Of a stretch of DNA of 64,000 nucleotides, positions 9,619 to 19,970 are shown piece after piece. Source of the DNA: Liolophura sinensis (taxonomy: Eukaryota; Mollusca; Polyplacophora; Chitonida; Chitonidae); NCBI RefSeq assembly GCF_032854445.1, contig NW_027017977.1:62001-126000 (forward strand), written 5' to 3'. Every line of letters begins with the position of its first letter. Position 1 is the first letter of the stretch. The translations under genes were made by a program, and so were the position numbers. Under the pieces are notes generated by a model. That model made no database searches and was not told the origin of the DNA. It saw only the letters and a list, made by a program, of their open reading frames with translations.

Positions 9619-10820
9619 TATATTATATAGTTCTGAACCATTTGTCACTTGAGACTCTCTTAGACTTGCTTAATGATATTTGGATAACTGGTAATTTTCC
9701 ATCGTCATGGAGGGAGGCGTGTATTACCCCGGTTCCCAAACCCGGTAAGGATCCTACTGATCCAAGAAATTACTCCATAGTAGGACTATGGAATGGATGA
9801 GAAACGACAGACTTGTTTTGTTCCTTGAAACCAACAAGCTTTTATCTAATATTCAATGTGGTTTTCGTCAAGGTTGATATACTTTAGACCACCTTGTTGG
9901 ATTTGAAAATTTTCTTCGTGATGGTTTTGTTATTAAGCATGAGGTGATATTTTTCGACCTTGAAAAGGTCTACGACACCACATGGAATTTTAAAAGACCT
10001 TTCTCATATAGGATTAAAGGGTCGCTTACTCAATTTTTATCTGATCGTCAATTTAAGGTAAAAGTGGGGCCCACTCTCTCGGACTCTCATGAGCAGGAGA
10101 TGCAGGAGGTGTACCCCAGGACAGCATTCTGTCACCAAATCTGTTTAGCATAAAAATAAAAAGCTTAGCAAAAACATTAACATCTGGCACAGAGGGTTGA
10201 TGGATGATTTCCTTATATGCTACCGAACTAAGAATATGAATAATATCGAACGTCAGTTGCAGCCTTGTCTCAATAAAATCCAGAAATGGGCAACTTAAAA
10301 CCGTTTTAGATTTTCAACGTTTAAAACCGTCAGTATGCATTTTTGTAACAAACGGAAACTTCATCTTGACCCTGAGCTTAATTTTTGTGGTGAACAGATT
10401 AAAATTATTGGACAAACAAAATTTTTAGGTACAATATTTGATAGTAAGCCATCTTTTATACCTCATATTAATATGCTTAAAGGTAAATGTACTAAGGCTC
10501 TCGATATAATTAAGGCCGTGTCAAGCACCGATTGGGGTGCTGTTTTACTTCATTTATATCGTTCTGTGGTGAGGTCCAAATTGGATTATGATCCATCATG
10601 TATGGTTCCCCTAGGAAATCATATCTCAAAATGTTGGATCCAGTCCATCATCAAGGTCTGAGGCTCAGCCTTCGTGCTTTTAGAACCTCTCCAGTGGATA
10701 GTTTATACGTAGAGGCTAACTAGCCTTCTTTACATCACAGGCGTATAAAACTGAACCTTGAATATGCTACTAAGCTTAAAGCTCATCCAACAAACCCTGC
10801 CTACGACTGTGTTTTCATTC
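9619..10820 (+). pseudogene. LINE reverse transcriptase remnant (copy F)
   Basis: Broken reverse transcriptase. Recognisable segments in order are SWREACITPVPKPGK (9700-9750), the QCGFRQG region (9850, frameshifted), FFDLEKVYDTTW for motif A (9950), the VPQ-x-S region of motif B (10110, frameshifted), a damaged motif C near 10200, and the M-H-F-C-N-K-R-K-L segment (10335). Several frameshifts and in-frame stops separate them. The catalytic YVDD motif is partly deleted. Confidence 0.8.
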
Positions 10821-10827
10821 CATTATT

Positions 10828-11106
10828 ATGGTCAAGCGAGTAATATCTTTTGCTACTCAAACTACATTGAACTGGCCCATTGGAAACGACAGACATAGTG
10901 CCACTTATGACAAACGTTGGGCTCAACCTGTGCAAAACACTTGTTCAGCCCAGATTACCTCAGTACAACAAATAAAAACAGTAAATAGTGTCGCAAAATT
11001 TGATAAATCTGAACCTAATAATCACAGCATGAAGTCTAAAAACAGAACTCAAATTAATAAGAATAAAACTAATAAACCTAGTGGCCCAAGAGATCGTCCG
11101 TCTTAG
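10828..11106 (+). pseudogene. LINE ORF1 C-terminal remnant (copy G)
   Basis: Open stretch matching the end of ORF1 beyond the zinc knuckles (VKRVISFATQTT, NWPIGNDRHS) and the Asn/Lys-rich tail that ends in GPRDRPS. No knuckles are present. Low-complexity Asn/Lys/Thr runs are typical of this end in the other copies. Confidence 0.7.
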
Positions 11107-11239
11107 ACCACTAGGGACTCTGTCCAAACTTTTAATCAGTTTGGATTGTTGGAAGACGTTGGTCCTTCAGCATCACATGCGGATGTGATGGATATATCAC
11201 CCGCACCAGGGAGATCTTCCAGCCGATCTCGGTCTTCAT

Positions 11240-13712
11240 TAAAAACAAGATAACTCTGAATACAGAGCTTCAGGCTGTGGCCGTCCGTGTTTCATTGTCT
11301 GAAACAATCACATTATGTTCCGTTTATATTCCTCCTAACATTTCGTTGTCAGCTTTGCAGTTACATAATTTTAAAGAACAATTGCCAAAACCGTTTATAA
11401 TAATGGGAGGTTTTAATTCCCATAACCCCCATGGGGCTGTAATAACATAACTAATAAGGGCAAGATAGTGGAAGATTTCTTATCGAAAGAGGAACTGTGC
11501 TATTTCAATGACGGCTCTAATGCCTATTTACATCCGGGTAGAGGCACTTATTCTGCCATCGATCTCACTATCACATTGTCACTTCTTGATTTTTCTTTTA
11601 AGGTGCATGACGATCTTTGTGGTAGTGACCATTTTCCTGTAATCCATATCACTTCTAATTCTTTAGAACGTGTAGCTAGGTGGAAATTCCATATAGCAGA
11701 TTGGATCGCATTTGAGATGTTCTGCGAGGCTGATATCTCTCCAGAGTATCTCAATGCAGCAGATGATCCTGTATTAAAATTTAATGAGCTTGTATTACGA
11801 GCTGCCCATAGAACTATACCTAAAGCTTCGACAAATCCCAAATGCAAAAATAAACCCTGGTACGACAATGACTGTCGTAAAGCCATTAAGAACCGTAAAA
11901 AGGCTGAACGCAGATTTAATCATTGTCCTGCTGATAATAATTTAATCCAGGTTCGTATATTGAGAGCTACAGTTCGTCGATTACCCAAGTCCAAGAGACG
12001 ATCTTGTTGGCGGAAGTGTTTTGCGGGTATTACGTCAAAAACACCCATGCGTAAGTTCTGGAACATTGTTCACAAGCTTAAGGGCAAAAATAATAAAGCA
12101 AAAGTCCAGCATTTGAAAGATGGAGACAATATACATACCTCTCCATCCGATATAGCTAATAAACCAGCTGAGACAATTTCCAAAAAATCATCTGAGAATT
12201 ATAATAAAGAATTCCAACATATGATATCCCAGAAGGAGAAAATTATATTGCCTTTTTCTTCTAAAAATTTAGATTATAATTGTCCTTTTAATATCGAGGA
12301 ACTGAAAACTGCTTTAAGAAAGACACACGATACTGCTTGTGGTCCTGGTAACGTATATCATAAGTTTTTGAATCATTTACCCCCTGAGCCAATGGAGACT
12401 CTCTTGGACTTGCTTAATGATACTTAGATAACTGGTAATTTTCCATCGTCATGGAGGGAGTCGTGTATTATCCCGGTCCCTAAACCGGGTAAGGATCAGA
12501 CTGATCCAAATGACCGTAGCATAGCTCTTACCAGCTGTATCTGTTAGACTATGGAACGGATGATTAACGACAGACTTACTTGTTTGGTTTCTTGAAACCA
12601 ACAAGTTACTCTCTAATATTCAGTGTGGTTTTCGGCAAGGTAAATCTACCATTGATCACCTTGTTTGAATGAATGAATGAATGATTATGGTTTAACGCCA
12701 CATCGGCAATATTTCAGCCATATCGTATCGAGAGGGTTAGCGAGGTGAAAACACGAGGCGGTTCAGGTTTCCGATATGGTGGTGAGAACATTAAGAATAA
12801 AGCAAATGTTTGGACATGTTTAAAACCAGATTAGAATAACCAAAAACAGTTAAAACTCGAAAATCCTCATATTTTAAAAAATAATATATCAAGAAATGTA
12901 TATATAACTTTATCGATAGATATTTATATATTAATAAATTATATCTTATAATAAAGGCCAATGGCCTTCAAATAATTGATGACAACATGGCTGCCGATGT
13001 TGTCAGATAAGTCATATACAGAGTTGACCGTGTGGAATCTCTGCCGAACTTGGGCAAATTCCACACAGTCAACCAAGATATGCTTGATACCATACTGGGC
13101 ATCGCATCCAACGCACCTTGTTTGATTCAAAACTTTTATTCGCGATGGCTTCATCAATAACGAACATGTGTTGTCCGTATTTTTTGACCATGGAAATGTG
13201 GTGTTTTTAAAGACCTCGCGGATATGGGTCTTGAGGGTCGATTACCAATATTTATATCAGAATTTTTATCTGATCGTCAGTTTAAGGTACGGGTGGTGTC
13301 CACTCTTTCTGACTCTTATGAGCAGGAGATGGGCGTGTCCCAGGGCAGTATCCTTTTACCAACACTGTGTAGCATAAAAATTAACAGTTTGACTAAAACA
13401 TTGAGATCTGGCACTGAGGGTTATTATATGTAGATGACTTCCTGATATGCTACCGTGCTAAAAATATGAATAACATCAAGCGGCAACTGCAGCTTTGTCT
13501 CAGTAAGATCGAGAAATGGGCAGTTGCCAATGGTTTTAGATTTTCAACGTCTAAAACCGTGGGTCTGCATTTTTGTAATAAACGGACCCTGAACCTAATT
13601 TTTATGGTGAACCAGTAAAAATTGTTGGAGAACATAAATTTTTAGGGGTTATATTCGATAAAATCTTATTATTTATACCTCCTATGAAAATGCTTGAAGC
13701 TAAATGTACAAA
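11240..13712 (+). pseudogene. LINE ORF2 remnant: endonuclease plus reverse transcriptase (copy G)
   Basis: Longest open part is 11468-12427 (319 codons). It runs from the endonuclease's last third (the CGSDHFPVI motif, with the catalytic SDH pair, near 11622) through the connecting lysine-rich region (KNRKKAERRFNH, KLKGKNNKAKVQHLKDGDN) to the segment before the reverse transcriptase. After a stop at 12425, fragments of the reverse transcriptase continue at 12430-12660 and, beyond the inserted LINE, at 13126-13712 (FFDHGNV in place of FFDLEKA, GVSQGSI, damaged YVDD). The endonuclease N-terminus, which would hold the first catalytic Asn and Glu, is missing. Confidence 0.85.
12669..13113 (-). 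mobile_element. 5'-truncated LINE insertion, copy H (445 bp)
   Basis: Minus-strand copy keeping only the last part of ORF2 and the 3' UTR with its (GAAT)n tail. The perfect 12-bp duplication CACCTTGTTTGA at 12657-12668 and 13114-13125 defines it exactly. The coding end includes RCVGCDAQYGIKHILVDC, the Cys/His region at the ORF2 C-terminus. It interrupts copy G, so it is younger. Confidence 0.95.
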
Positions 13713-13713
13713 T

Positions 13714-14175
13714 ATAAGCGTCAAGTCCGACATTCCTAAACCATTCGTCGTCCGCAAAAGGCGTTCCAAGTCGATAATCGTAAGATCCATTTCCAAAGTA
13801 ACGTTTAAAACTAACTCTCAAAGACAAAGGTATGTAAAAAATTAGACAAATAAGAAATAAAGCCGGTAACACACAAGAGGTCATCAGGTTTCAATGATGC
13901 CCGGCAGGCAATGAATATTCCAGGCATGAATACCATATCAAAGTTCAAATTCGTAGTCCGTGAATGAGTTCCAGGTCAAATAACAATTAAACAAGTATCT
14001 CAGTCGCGCTTTAATTGCAACTGTTCATAAAGGCATCATGCTGATGTAATGAACATAGGTACCTTTACGGCCCCTAGCCCTAGGTTAAGCGGTATTAGAT
14101 ACAGTTTGAAAATGACGAGCGTTACAGACCCTAACCGATCAGATTGTGATTCAACAATAACGGACGATTAGGTAT
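13714..14175 (+). repeat. F repeat, copy 2 (longest)
   Basis: Begins ATAAGCGTCAAGTCCGAC directly after LINE sequence ending TAAATGTACAAA, and ends near AATAACGGACGATTA. With the copy at 32070-32472 it defines the full repeat. The start and the reverse complement of the end share a weak TAA-x-CGTC match, which could be remains of inverted termini. No protein was recognised. Confidence 0.8.
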
Positions 14176-14322
14176 TTCCCGTTAATATGTAAAGATGTCA
14201 TGCTACAAGAGGCGCCATCTATGATGTTACATCATGACATACAAGATAGACGGTGACACTGGGCAAACAGAGTTATCTATGTTGTTAAACACCATGTACG
14301 TGATACATATGTACATAGGGAT

Positions 14323-14582
14323 TTTTTTTGATTATTTTACGCCGTACTCAAGAATATTTCACTTATACGACGGCGGCCAGCATTATGGTTTGCGGAAACC
14401 GGGCAGAGCCGGGAAGGGGGAAACCCACGACCATCCGCAGGTTGCTAACAGACCGTCCCACATACAGCTGGAGAGAAAGCCAGCATAAGCTGGTCTTGAA
14501 CTCAGGGCGACCGCATTGGTGACAGGCTTCTGGGTCACTACGCTGCCCTAGCACACTTTACGACTGAGCCACGGAAGCCTCT
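14323..14582 (-). repeat. SINE-A, full length
   Basis: Complete 260-bp minus-strand SINE: tRNA-like head (A box near GGCTCAGT, B box TTCAAGACC-type), body and tail. The target duplication GTACATAGGGAT at 14311-14322 and 14583-14594 is perfect. Confidence 0.93.
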
Positions 14583-14650
14583 GTACATAGGGATAACAGA
14601 ACCGTCTATGTGGTTTATCAGAATGCAGATCGCCAGAGATTCTGAACGCT

Positions 14651-16811
14651 TCATCCATGCCTGCCAACGAGAGTGTTATACTCATTGTAAAATTTGAGAA
14701 ACTTAGAATGAAGGCGTTTGATGGAGTATCCTTGACAAACTAGTTTTTGAACTAGCAACTTGTGAGGCAGATTAAAGTCATCACAATTTACGCAAGATCT
14801 GACAAATGCTACAAGGCCAGGTATGTATACGCCATATGCAGGACCCTTTGGTATATTGCTATCTAAATAAGGATAATTTACAATATCAGAATTGAAATTA
14901 TCCCTTTTGTCGTAAAGGCGGCGTGAAAGGAGACCTTGTTCGTCTTTGTAAAAATATAGATCCAAATAAGATGTTCCATCAGGACTATCTGTTGTCTCCT
15001 TTAAATCCAATGAAGGCGGATAGATTTCCTTCACCGCTTCAGCAATATGGGGATTATTTAACACCAGTAGATCATCAATATACCGCTTAGTAAATGAAAG
15101 TGATAAGCTTTAAAGATATTACTTTTAAGTAATTTCTGCATATAATCGTATTGATATGAAAACAGGTATACGCCTGCCAAAGGAGGCGCTCAATTGGTAC
15201 CCATTGGAATACCTATGCACATAGATGTTATTAATGAGAAATTGAAGTAATTCAATAAATAATGTAACATCCCATGAGTGGTAAACCTTTATAAATAGTA
15301 GAAGGAAAGAAAGCCTTATTTGCTTCTGACGTTAATGTAACGGTGACCTGTTTTAGTAAATACCGAGACAATTAACGACGATATTCTTGCAATAAGCTCT
15401 GAGGGCCCCCGTGGCTCAGTCGGTTAGCGCGCTAGCGCAGCGTAATGACCCAATAGCCTCTCACCAATGCAGTCGCTGTGAGTTCAAGTCCAGCTCATGC
15501 TGGCTTCCTCTCCGGCCGTAAGTGGGAAGGTCTGCAAGCAACCTGCGGATGGTCGTGGGTTTCCCCCGGGCTCTGCCCGGTTTCCACCCACCATGCTGGC
15601 CGCCGTCGTATAAGTGAAATGTTCTTGAGTACGGCGTAAAACACCAATCAAATAAATAAATCAATAAGATCTTTGCGAGGAATCGTAGTATAGAGAGTAG
15701 ACAAATCCCATGTGGATGCGTCTTTGTACTGCACATGCATATGAGCATCAAGTTCTTCTGTAAGACGTATGGAGTTGCCAAGAATCCCCATGCAGTTGAC
15801 ACCTGAATCTTTTGTTATGGCACAACAATACTTATTCCAAAATGACTTTACTTCTTTCAACGCTCTCGTAAGTAGAGTTGACAAGGGTTTGGTGGTACAG
15901 CCTCTTGAACCCGCAACAAATCGAGCCCTGTATAGGCAATTATGCATTTCAGGAATCCAGTAAAGCTGTGGTATTTCTGTATGACGGGTAGGTATGTTTA
16001 TGTGCCTTTCTTTAAAAAAGGGTTTTTGTTTGTCAAACAGTTCCTCCAGAGCACATGCAGCAGAATACGTGGATGCCGTTGTAAATGTACATAGCTCTTG
16101 AACAAGAATTTGGTAGTAATAATTCTTGCAAATAAAGATGACATTATTAGGAGCCTTGTCTGCTACAGTGATGACAAATTTACTATGAAGATCAGCGAGC
16201 GCCTCCCGCACAGCGGGATCCCTCAGAACCTGCCCAACCCCAGGCAGAGCACCAATGCCGAGACGTTGTACAGCCAAACTAACCTTCTTTTTGACAATTT
16301 CAGGCCAATTGTTAAATACCGAAGAATCCACTTTCTCCCGTCTTGACCATTTTTAACATACTCTCCAAGTGTCGAGATGATATTTTTTTTGTTTGATCGA
16401 ATGTTGACATTTCTCTTTTCTCCTCACGAAGAGATTCATCAGGTTATGATTGTTAATAATATTAAGGTCACCAGTCAGGACATGTTTACATCTGTCGTAG
16501 GTAAAAACTGAGGAGTCACAGCTATAGCCGCCAGAAGTATACGCCAAATCGAACTCTATGATGGCCTGGGAATAATTGAAAATTTTGGAAGCGATAGGCT
16601 TTGTATACTCATAGGATATGCAAGGTGGCTCTTGAATATTAAAATAATTAGGCACAGCACTACGAACATCAGGTTCACTAAAGATGCGTGGTAGGTTAAT
16701 TAAATCAAGGCCATTGTCTAAATACTTTATCTTCAGAAAGAGTCGATCGTGTTGAGTTTCAATTGTAGAGTTACAGGGCGACACAATCGAAAATACGAAA
16801 TGTCTTGACAC
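14651..16811 (-). pseudogene. Penelope-like reverse transcriptase, broken
   Basis: Frames at 16811-16353, 16331-15648 and 15064-14651. N-terminal part: YSCDSSVFTYDRCKHVLTGDL, of the type that precedes this reverse transcriptase. Core: VADKAPNNVIFICKNYYYQ, then YWIPEMHN, then RFVAGSRGCTTKPLS (fingers), then DLSTLYTTIP, which is motif A. The frame is then cut by the SINE at 15661-15401. Beyond it the motif-B-like region is frameshifted (about 15210-15180) and the catalytic YIDD pair appears near 15080 (YIDDLLVLNN is split between frames). The C-terminal domain includes SYLDLYFYKDEQG and CQGYSIKRLHSKF. The motif order is the basis for a Penelope rather than LINE assignment. Confidence 0.85.
15401..15661 (+). 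repeat. SINE-A, full length, nested in Penelope
   Basis: Plus-strand 261-bp copy with intact A-box (GTGGCTCAGTCGGTTAGCGC) and B-box (GAGTTCAAGTCC) regions and a short AAATAAATAAAT tail. The target duplication is CAATAAGCTCT at 15390-15400 and CAATAAGATCT at 15662-15672, with one mismatch. Confidence 0.93.
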
Positions 16812-16828
16812 AGACGTACAAGGTGAGG

Positions 16829-17529
16829 TGGAACATAATTAAGGTCGTATCTAGCACCGATTGGGGTGCTGACCGATCTGTTTTACTTAATTTGTATCGT
16901 TCTCTGGTGAGGTCTAAATTGGATTATGGATCGATTATTTACAGTCCGCTTGGAAGTCATAGATTAAAATGTTGGATCCGGTCCATCATCATAGTTTGAG
17001 GCTCAGCCTTGGTGCTTTTAGAACCTCACCAGTAGAGAGTTTATACGTAGAGGCTAACGAGCCTTCTTTGCATCACACGCGTATGAAACTGAGCCCTCAA
17101 TATGCTACAAAGCTTAAAGCACATCGAGCAAACCCTGCCTACGACTGTGATTTCAGTCCATTATATGTAGACAAATATACTAAATGTCCTAAGAAGATCC
17201 CTTCGTTCGGTGTTCGTGTTAGGGAGCATATTGTGGAAATCTGTATTAAACTTGGGGACATAGCTCCGGTTTCTTTTCCGGAGTCCCCTCCATGGCTTCT
17301 TCCACAACCTAAACTGATATTCGATCTACGTACATATAATAAATCAAATACAAATCGTCTTAGCAAGGTTTTGCTCAAATTTAGGCTAAATATTCGAATT
17401 ATAAATTTATATATACTGATGGGGACAGAGTTGCAGCTGCTGCTGTTTGACTCTCTTCATCTTCCATCCTCGTCTTCACTCTTTTCTGCAGAGGCCATAT
17501 ACTCCTGGCCTTATCATATATTTCTTTTG
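16829..17529 (+). mobile_element. LINE ORF2 fragment, copy I
   Basis: Plus-strand ORF2 from the end of the reverse transcriptase (S-S-T-D-W-G-A-D-R-S-V-L at 16849) to the start of RNase H (17400-17520). An open stretch at 16969-17535 covers YVEANEPSL, YATKLKAH and VRVREHIVE. It runs into a diverged SINE at about 17530. Confidence 0.85.
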
Positions 17530-17690
17530 TACTAAAGAATATTTCACTTATACAATGGCGGCCAACATTATTTTGGGAAGAAACCAGCCGGAGGGGGATC
17601 CGGAGCCCGGGGATCCCACCACCGTTCACCGCCACGTACGAACGGAGAAGCCATCGTGATCTGGGCTTGAATTCACAGCCACTTTCTCTT
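17530..17690 (-). repeat. Diverged SINE-A fragment
   Basis: Minus-strand remnant recognised by AAGAATATTTCACTTATAC-A and GGCGGCCAACATTAT. The rest is strongly altered, with GC-rich substitutions. No target duplication was seen. Confidence 0.65.
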
Positions 17691-18442
17691 TTAAAGACTG
17701 ACTGCAAAAAAATAAACAGATGAACTTTACCACCTAGAGTTTTAACTTAAGAAAAGCTTTGTAACCGTCTTTTTAGATTTAAATTTCAAACCACATACTG
17801 AGACAACAGATATGTAAGCATTTTCGCCTGAGAATTTCTAACAGATGTATTATAAAGAAATTCACGAACATAAGTGTCTGTTGTCTTTGGCATGATGCAT
17901 CACTGGCGAAATTTCTCTCTCTGCAGCAAGACAGTATAAACGCACACATATTTAATGACCCCTCGCTGTTATATGAAAATCGTTAAGTACGACGTAAAAC
18001 TACGTACATACACACGACTATAAAAGTACCAGAATCATACATACATATATATGAACATGAAATTACGTGCCTGATCAGTCCAATTAATTTGACTTATGAG
18101 GGATTTATAAGTCACCAACGATCACAAAATACAAAGAAAGCAGAGAAATCAGAAAGGTAATGGTGAGCTTACTTCTACATGCAAGGCTCTGTGGTATATC
18201 AAATATACATCACTGACAGTCCTTAACTTTCTTACAAAAACATGACTAACACTAACAAGACTAATCTCCCTCTCTTGAAGACATTGATAGACAACGAGAA
18301 AATAGACTAAGACGATAAAGGAATAAAAGTTATTTGTTTCGAAGAAATATCGGATAGACTCAAGACCTGAACGTTCTTACAAATATGTCAACATGCGCAT
18401 TTGGACATTTATTATATGTGCTTGATCAATCATATTGCCTCA
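17691..18442. other. AT-rich stretch without recognised feature
   Basis: I see no coding region or repeat of the families above. A short GTTAAGTACGACGTAAAAC at about 17982 recalls SINE tails but has no body next to it. Confidence 0.5.
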
Positions 18443-18710
18443 GTAGAACCCCAGCCCTCTAGGCAAGCTTAAAAAAAACGACTACCCTAGAGCTGTCCAG
18501 TGTGAGCCCGGTGAATACAATAGGCTCACATCTTCTCGGTTGTGTGAGAGGCAACCGGGAAGCGACCTGGTTAGGGCCATCTATTCGAGTATACCTTTCG
18601 TGGAGTCCTTGGTGCGTTTCCTGTTGGGTATCCCCAGGTTCAGGCATCACCCTTGTTGGCACTCCGGGGTGGGTGGGGGACACGTGGGGTGAATTCCTGT
18701 TATAACTATC

Positions 18711-19678
18711 ATGTCTGATCAAAACCTTTCGTCTAACGTCTCTAATATAGCAATCCGATCATCCTCTCGGCCCACTCCAGGTGCTGATAAAAAGAGGAAG
18801 TTCTATCTGATTCACTTGATAATGAACAGGACAAGTGGCCGGCTTTTATTGTCCTCTCCACTAGGAGTGAACAAAAACCGGCCTCTAAAATCCATCCTTT
18901 TTTGTTCAAAAGGGCATTGGAAGGGGCATCATGAATTTCGAAAACTGTTAAAAAAACTACGATCCGGAGACATTCCCCTCACAATTCCCTGAACAGCTGT
19001 CAGGGAATAATACGTGATAAGGATGGTAATATCATAGACTTAACTGAAGACGAAATCTGTACAGAATTAAAACCACAGGGTGTTGCCAGAGTAAAACGTT
19101 TCACAACAAAAAAAGCTGGCAACATCATCAAATTAAACACCTATCTGTTGTACTATTTAATAGTACATCTCTACCATCACATATCTTACATTGGCCCGCA
19201 TAGGGTTAATGTGGATTTTTACATCCCTAATCCTACACGTTGTTCCACTTGCCAAAAATTTGGTCACGGCAAGGGACAATGTAAAAATAAACTGGTTTGC
19301 TTCAGATGCGGCAGTGAGGGTCATGAGGGTTTTGACTGCAGCAACACAGTTAAGTGTTGCAACTGCAGTGGAGATCTCATGGCTTCGTCTAGAGACTGTC
19401 CGCTTTTCGTAAAGGAAAAACAAATAATCAGTATTAAATTCAGAAACAATATATCCTACCAGGAAGCCCGAAAATTAGTATCACCCTCTAATGCTTCTCC
19501 GCAGAATTCGTGGTCAAGCGAGTAGCATCTGTTGCTACTCAAACCTCTTGGACTTGGCCCATTGGAAACGACAAACCTACTTCTGTATCTTTACAACCTG
19601 CTGCTCAACCTGCCCATAATTCCTGCTCAACACTGACCACTACAGTACAGCAAGTGAAACAAGTAAATATTACACAAT
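18711..19678 (+). pseudogene. LINE ORF1, broken (copy J)
   Basis: RNA-binding protein of the LINE. It starts MSDQNLSSNVSN at 18711. Frameshifts near 18900 and 18990 separate the N-terminal part from the middle. Zinc knuckles are well kept at 19234-19400: CSTCQKFGHGKGQC and CFRCGSEGHEGFDC (both C-x2-C-x4-H-x4-C), then CCNCSGDLMASSRDC, in which the expected His is replaced by Leu. A stop at 19523-19525 cuts the C-terminus. Family ORF1 proteins of this layout act as nucleic-acid chaperones in the retrotransposition particle. Confidence 0.85.
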
Positions 19679-19970
19679 AAATTGATAAACCTGAACAAGA
19701 TAAAAACAAAACTACCTGAACTAAGTCTGGAAACAAAAGTCATAATGAAAATAATAAACCTAGTGGTCTCACGGAGCGTCCCTCTAAGGCCACTAGGGAC
19801 CGTGTCCAAGCTTTTAATAGGTTTGGATCGTTGGAGGACATTGGTCCTTTAGCGGATGAGGGTGTGATGGATACATCACCAGCACCAGCGAGATCTAACA
19901 GCCAATCTCCAAGAAAGGGTCGTCCGCGGTCCAAACACAAAGATAAATCTCCTATACGTCTCCCTGCATA

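Larger units (their letters stand above)
7735..10826 (+). mobile_element. LINE ORF2 fragment, copy F, split by Tc1
   Basis: Plus-strand ORF2. 7735-7963 covers the stretch before the reverse transcriptase, and 9619-10826 covers the palm, thumb and following region. The Tc1 element at 7964-9618 sits at a TA dinucleotide between them. At 10826-10827 the sequence jumps to the end of ORF1 of another LINE copy. Confidence 0.85.
10827..13715 (+). mobile_element. LINE copy G, 5' truncated and internally deleted
   Basis: Plus strand: the end of ORF1 (10828-11103), the inter-ORF region (11104-11240), and ORF2 from within the endonuclease (11240) to just past the reverse transcriptase (13712). The first part of the endonuclease is deleted at about 11230-11245. 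A second LINE is inserted at 12669-13113. The copy stops at the F repeat at 13714. Confidence 0.85.
14595..16820 (-). mobile_element. Penelope-like retroelement fragment
   Basis: Minus-strand retroelement with a reverse transcriptase of Penelope type, interrupted by a SINE at 15401-15661. LINE sequence resumes at 16829, so the Penelope element lies next to or within LINE DNA. No GIY-YIG endonuclease segment is visible at its 3' side. Ends are approximate. Confidence 0.8.
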
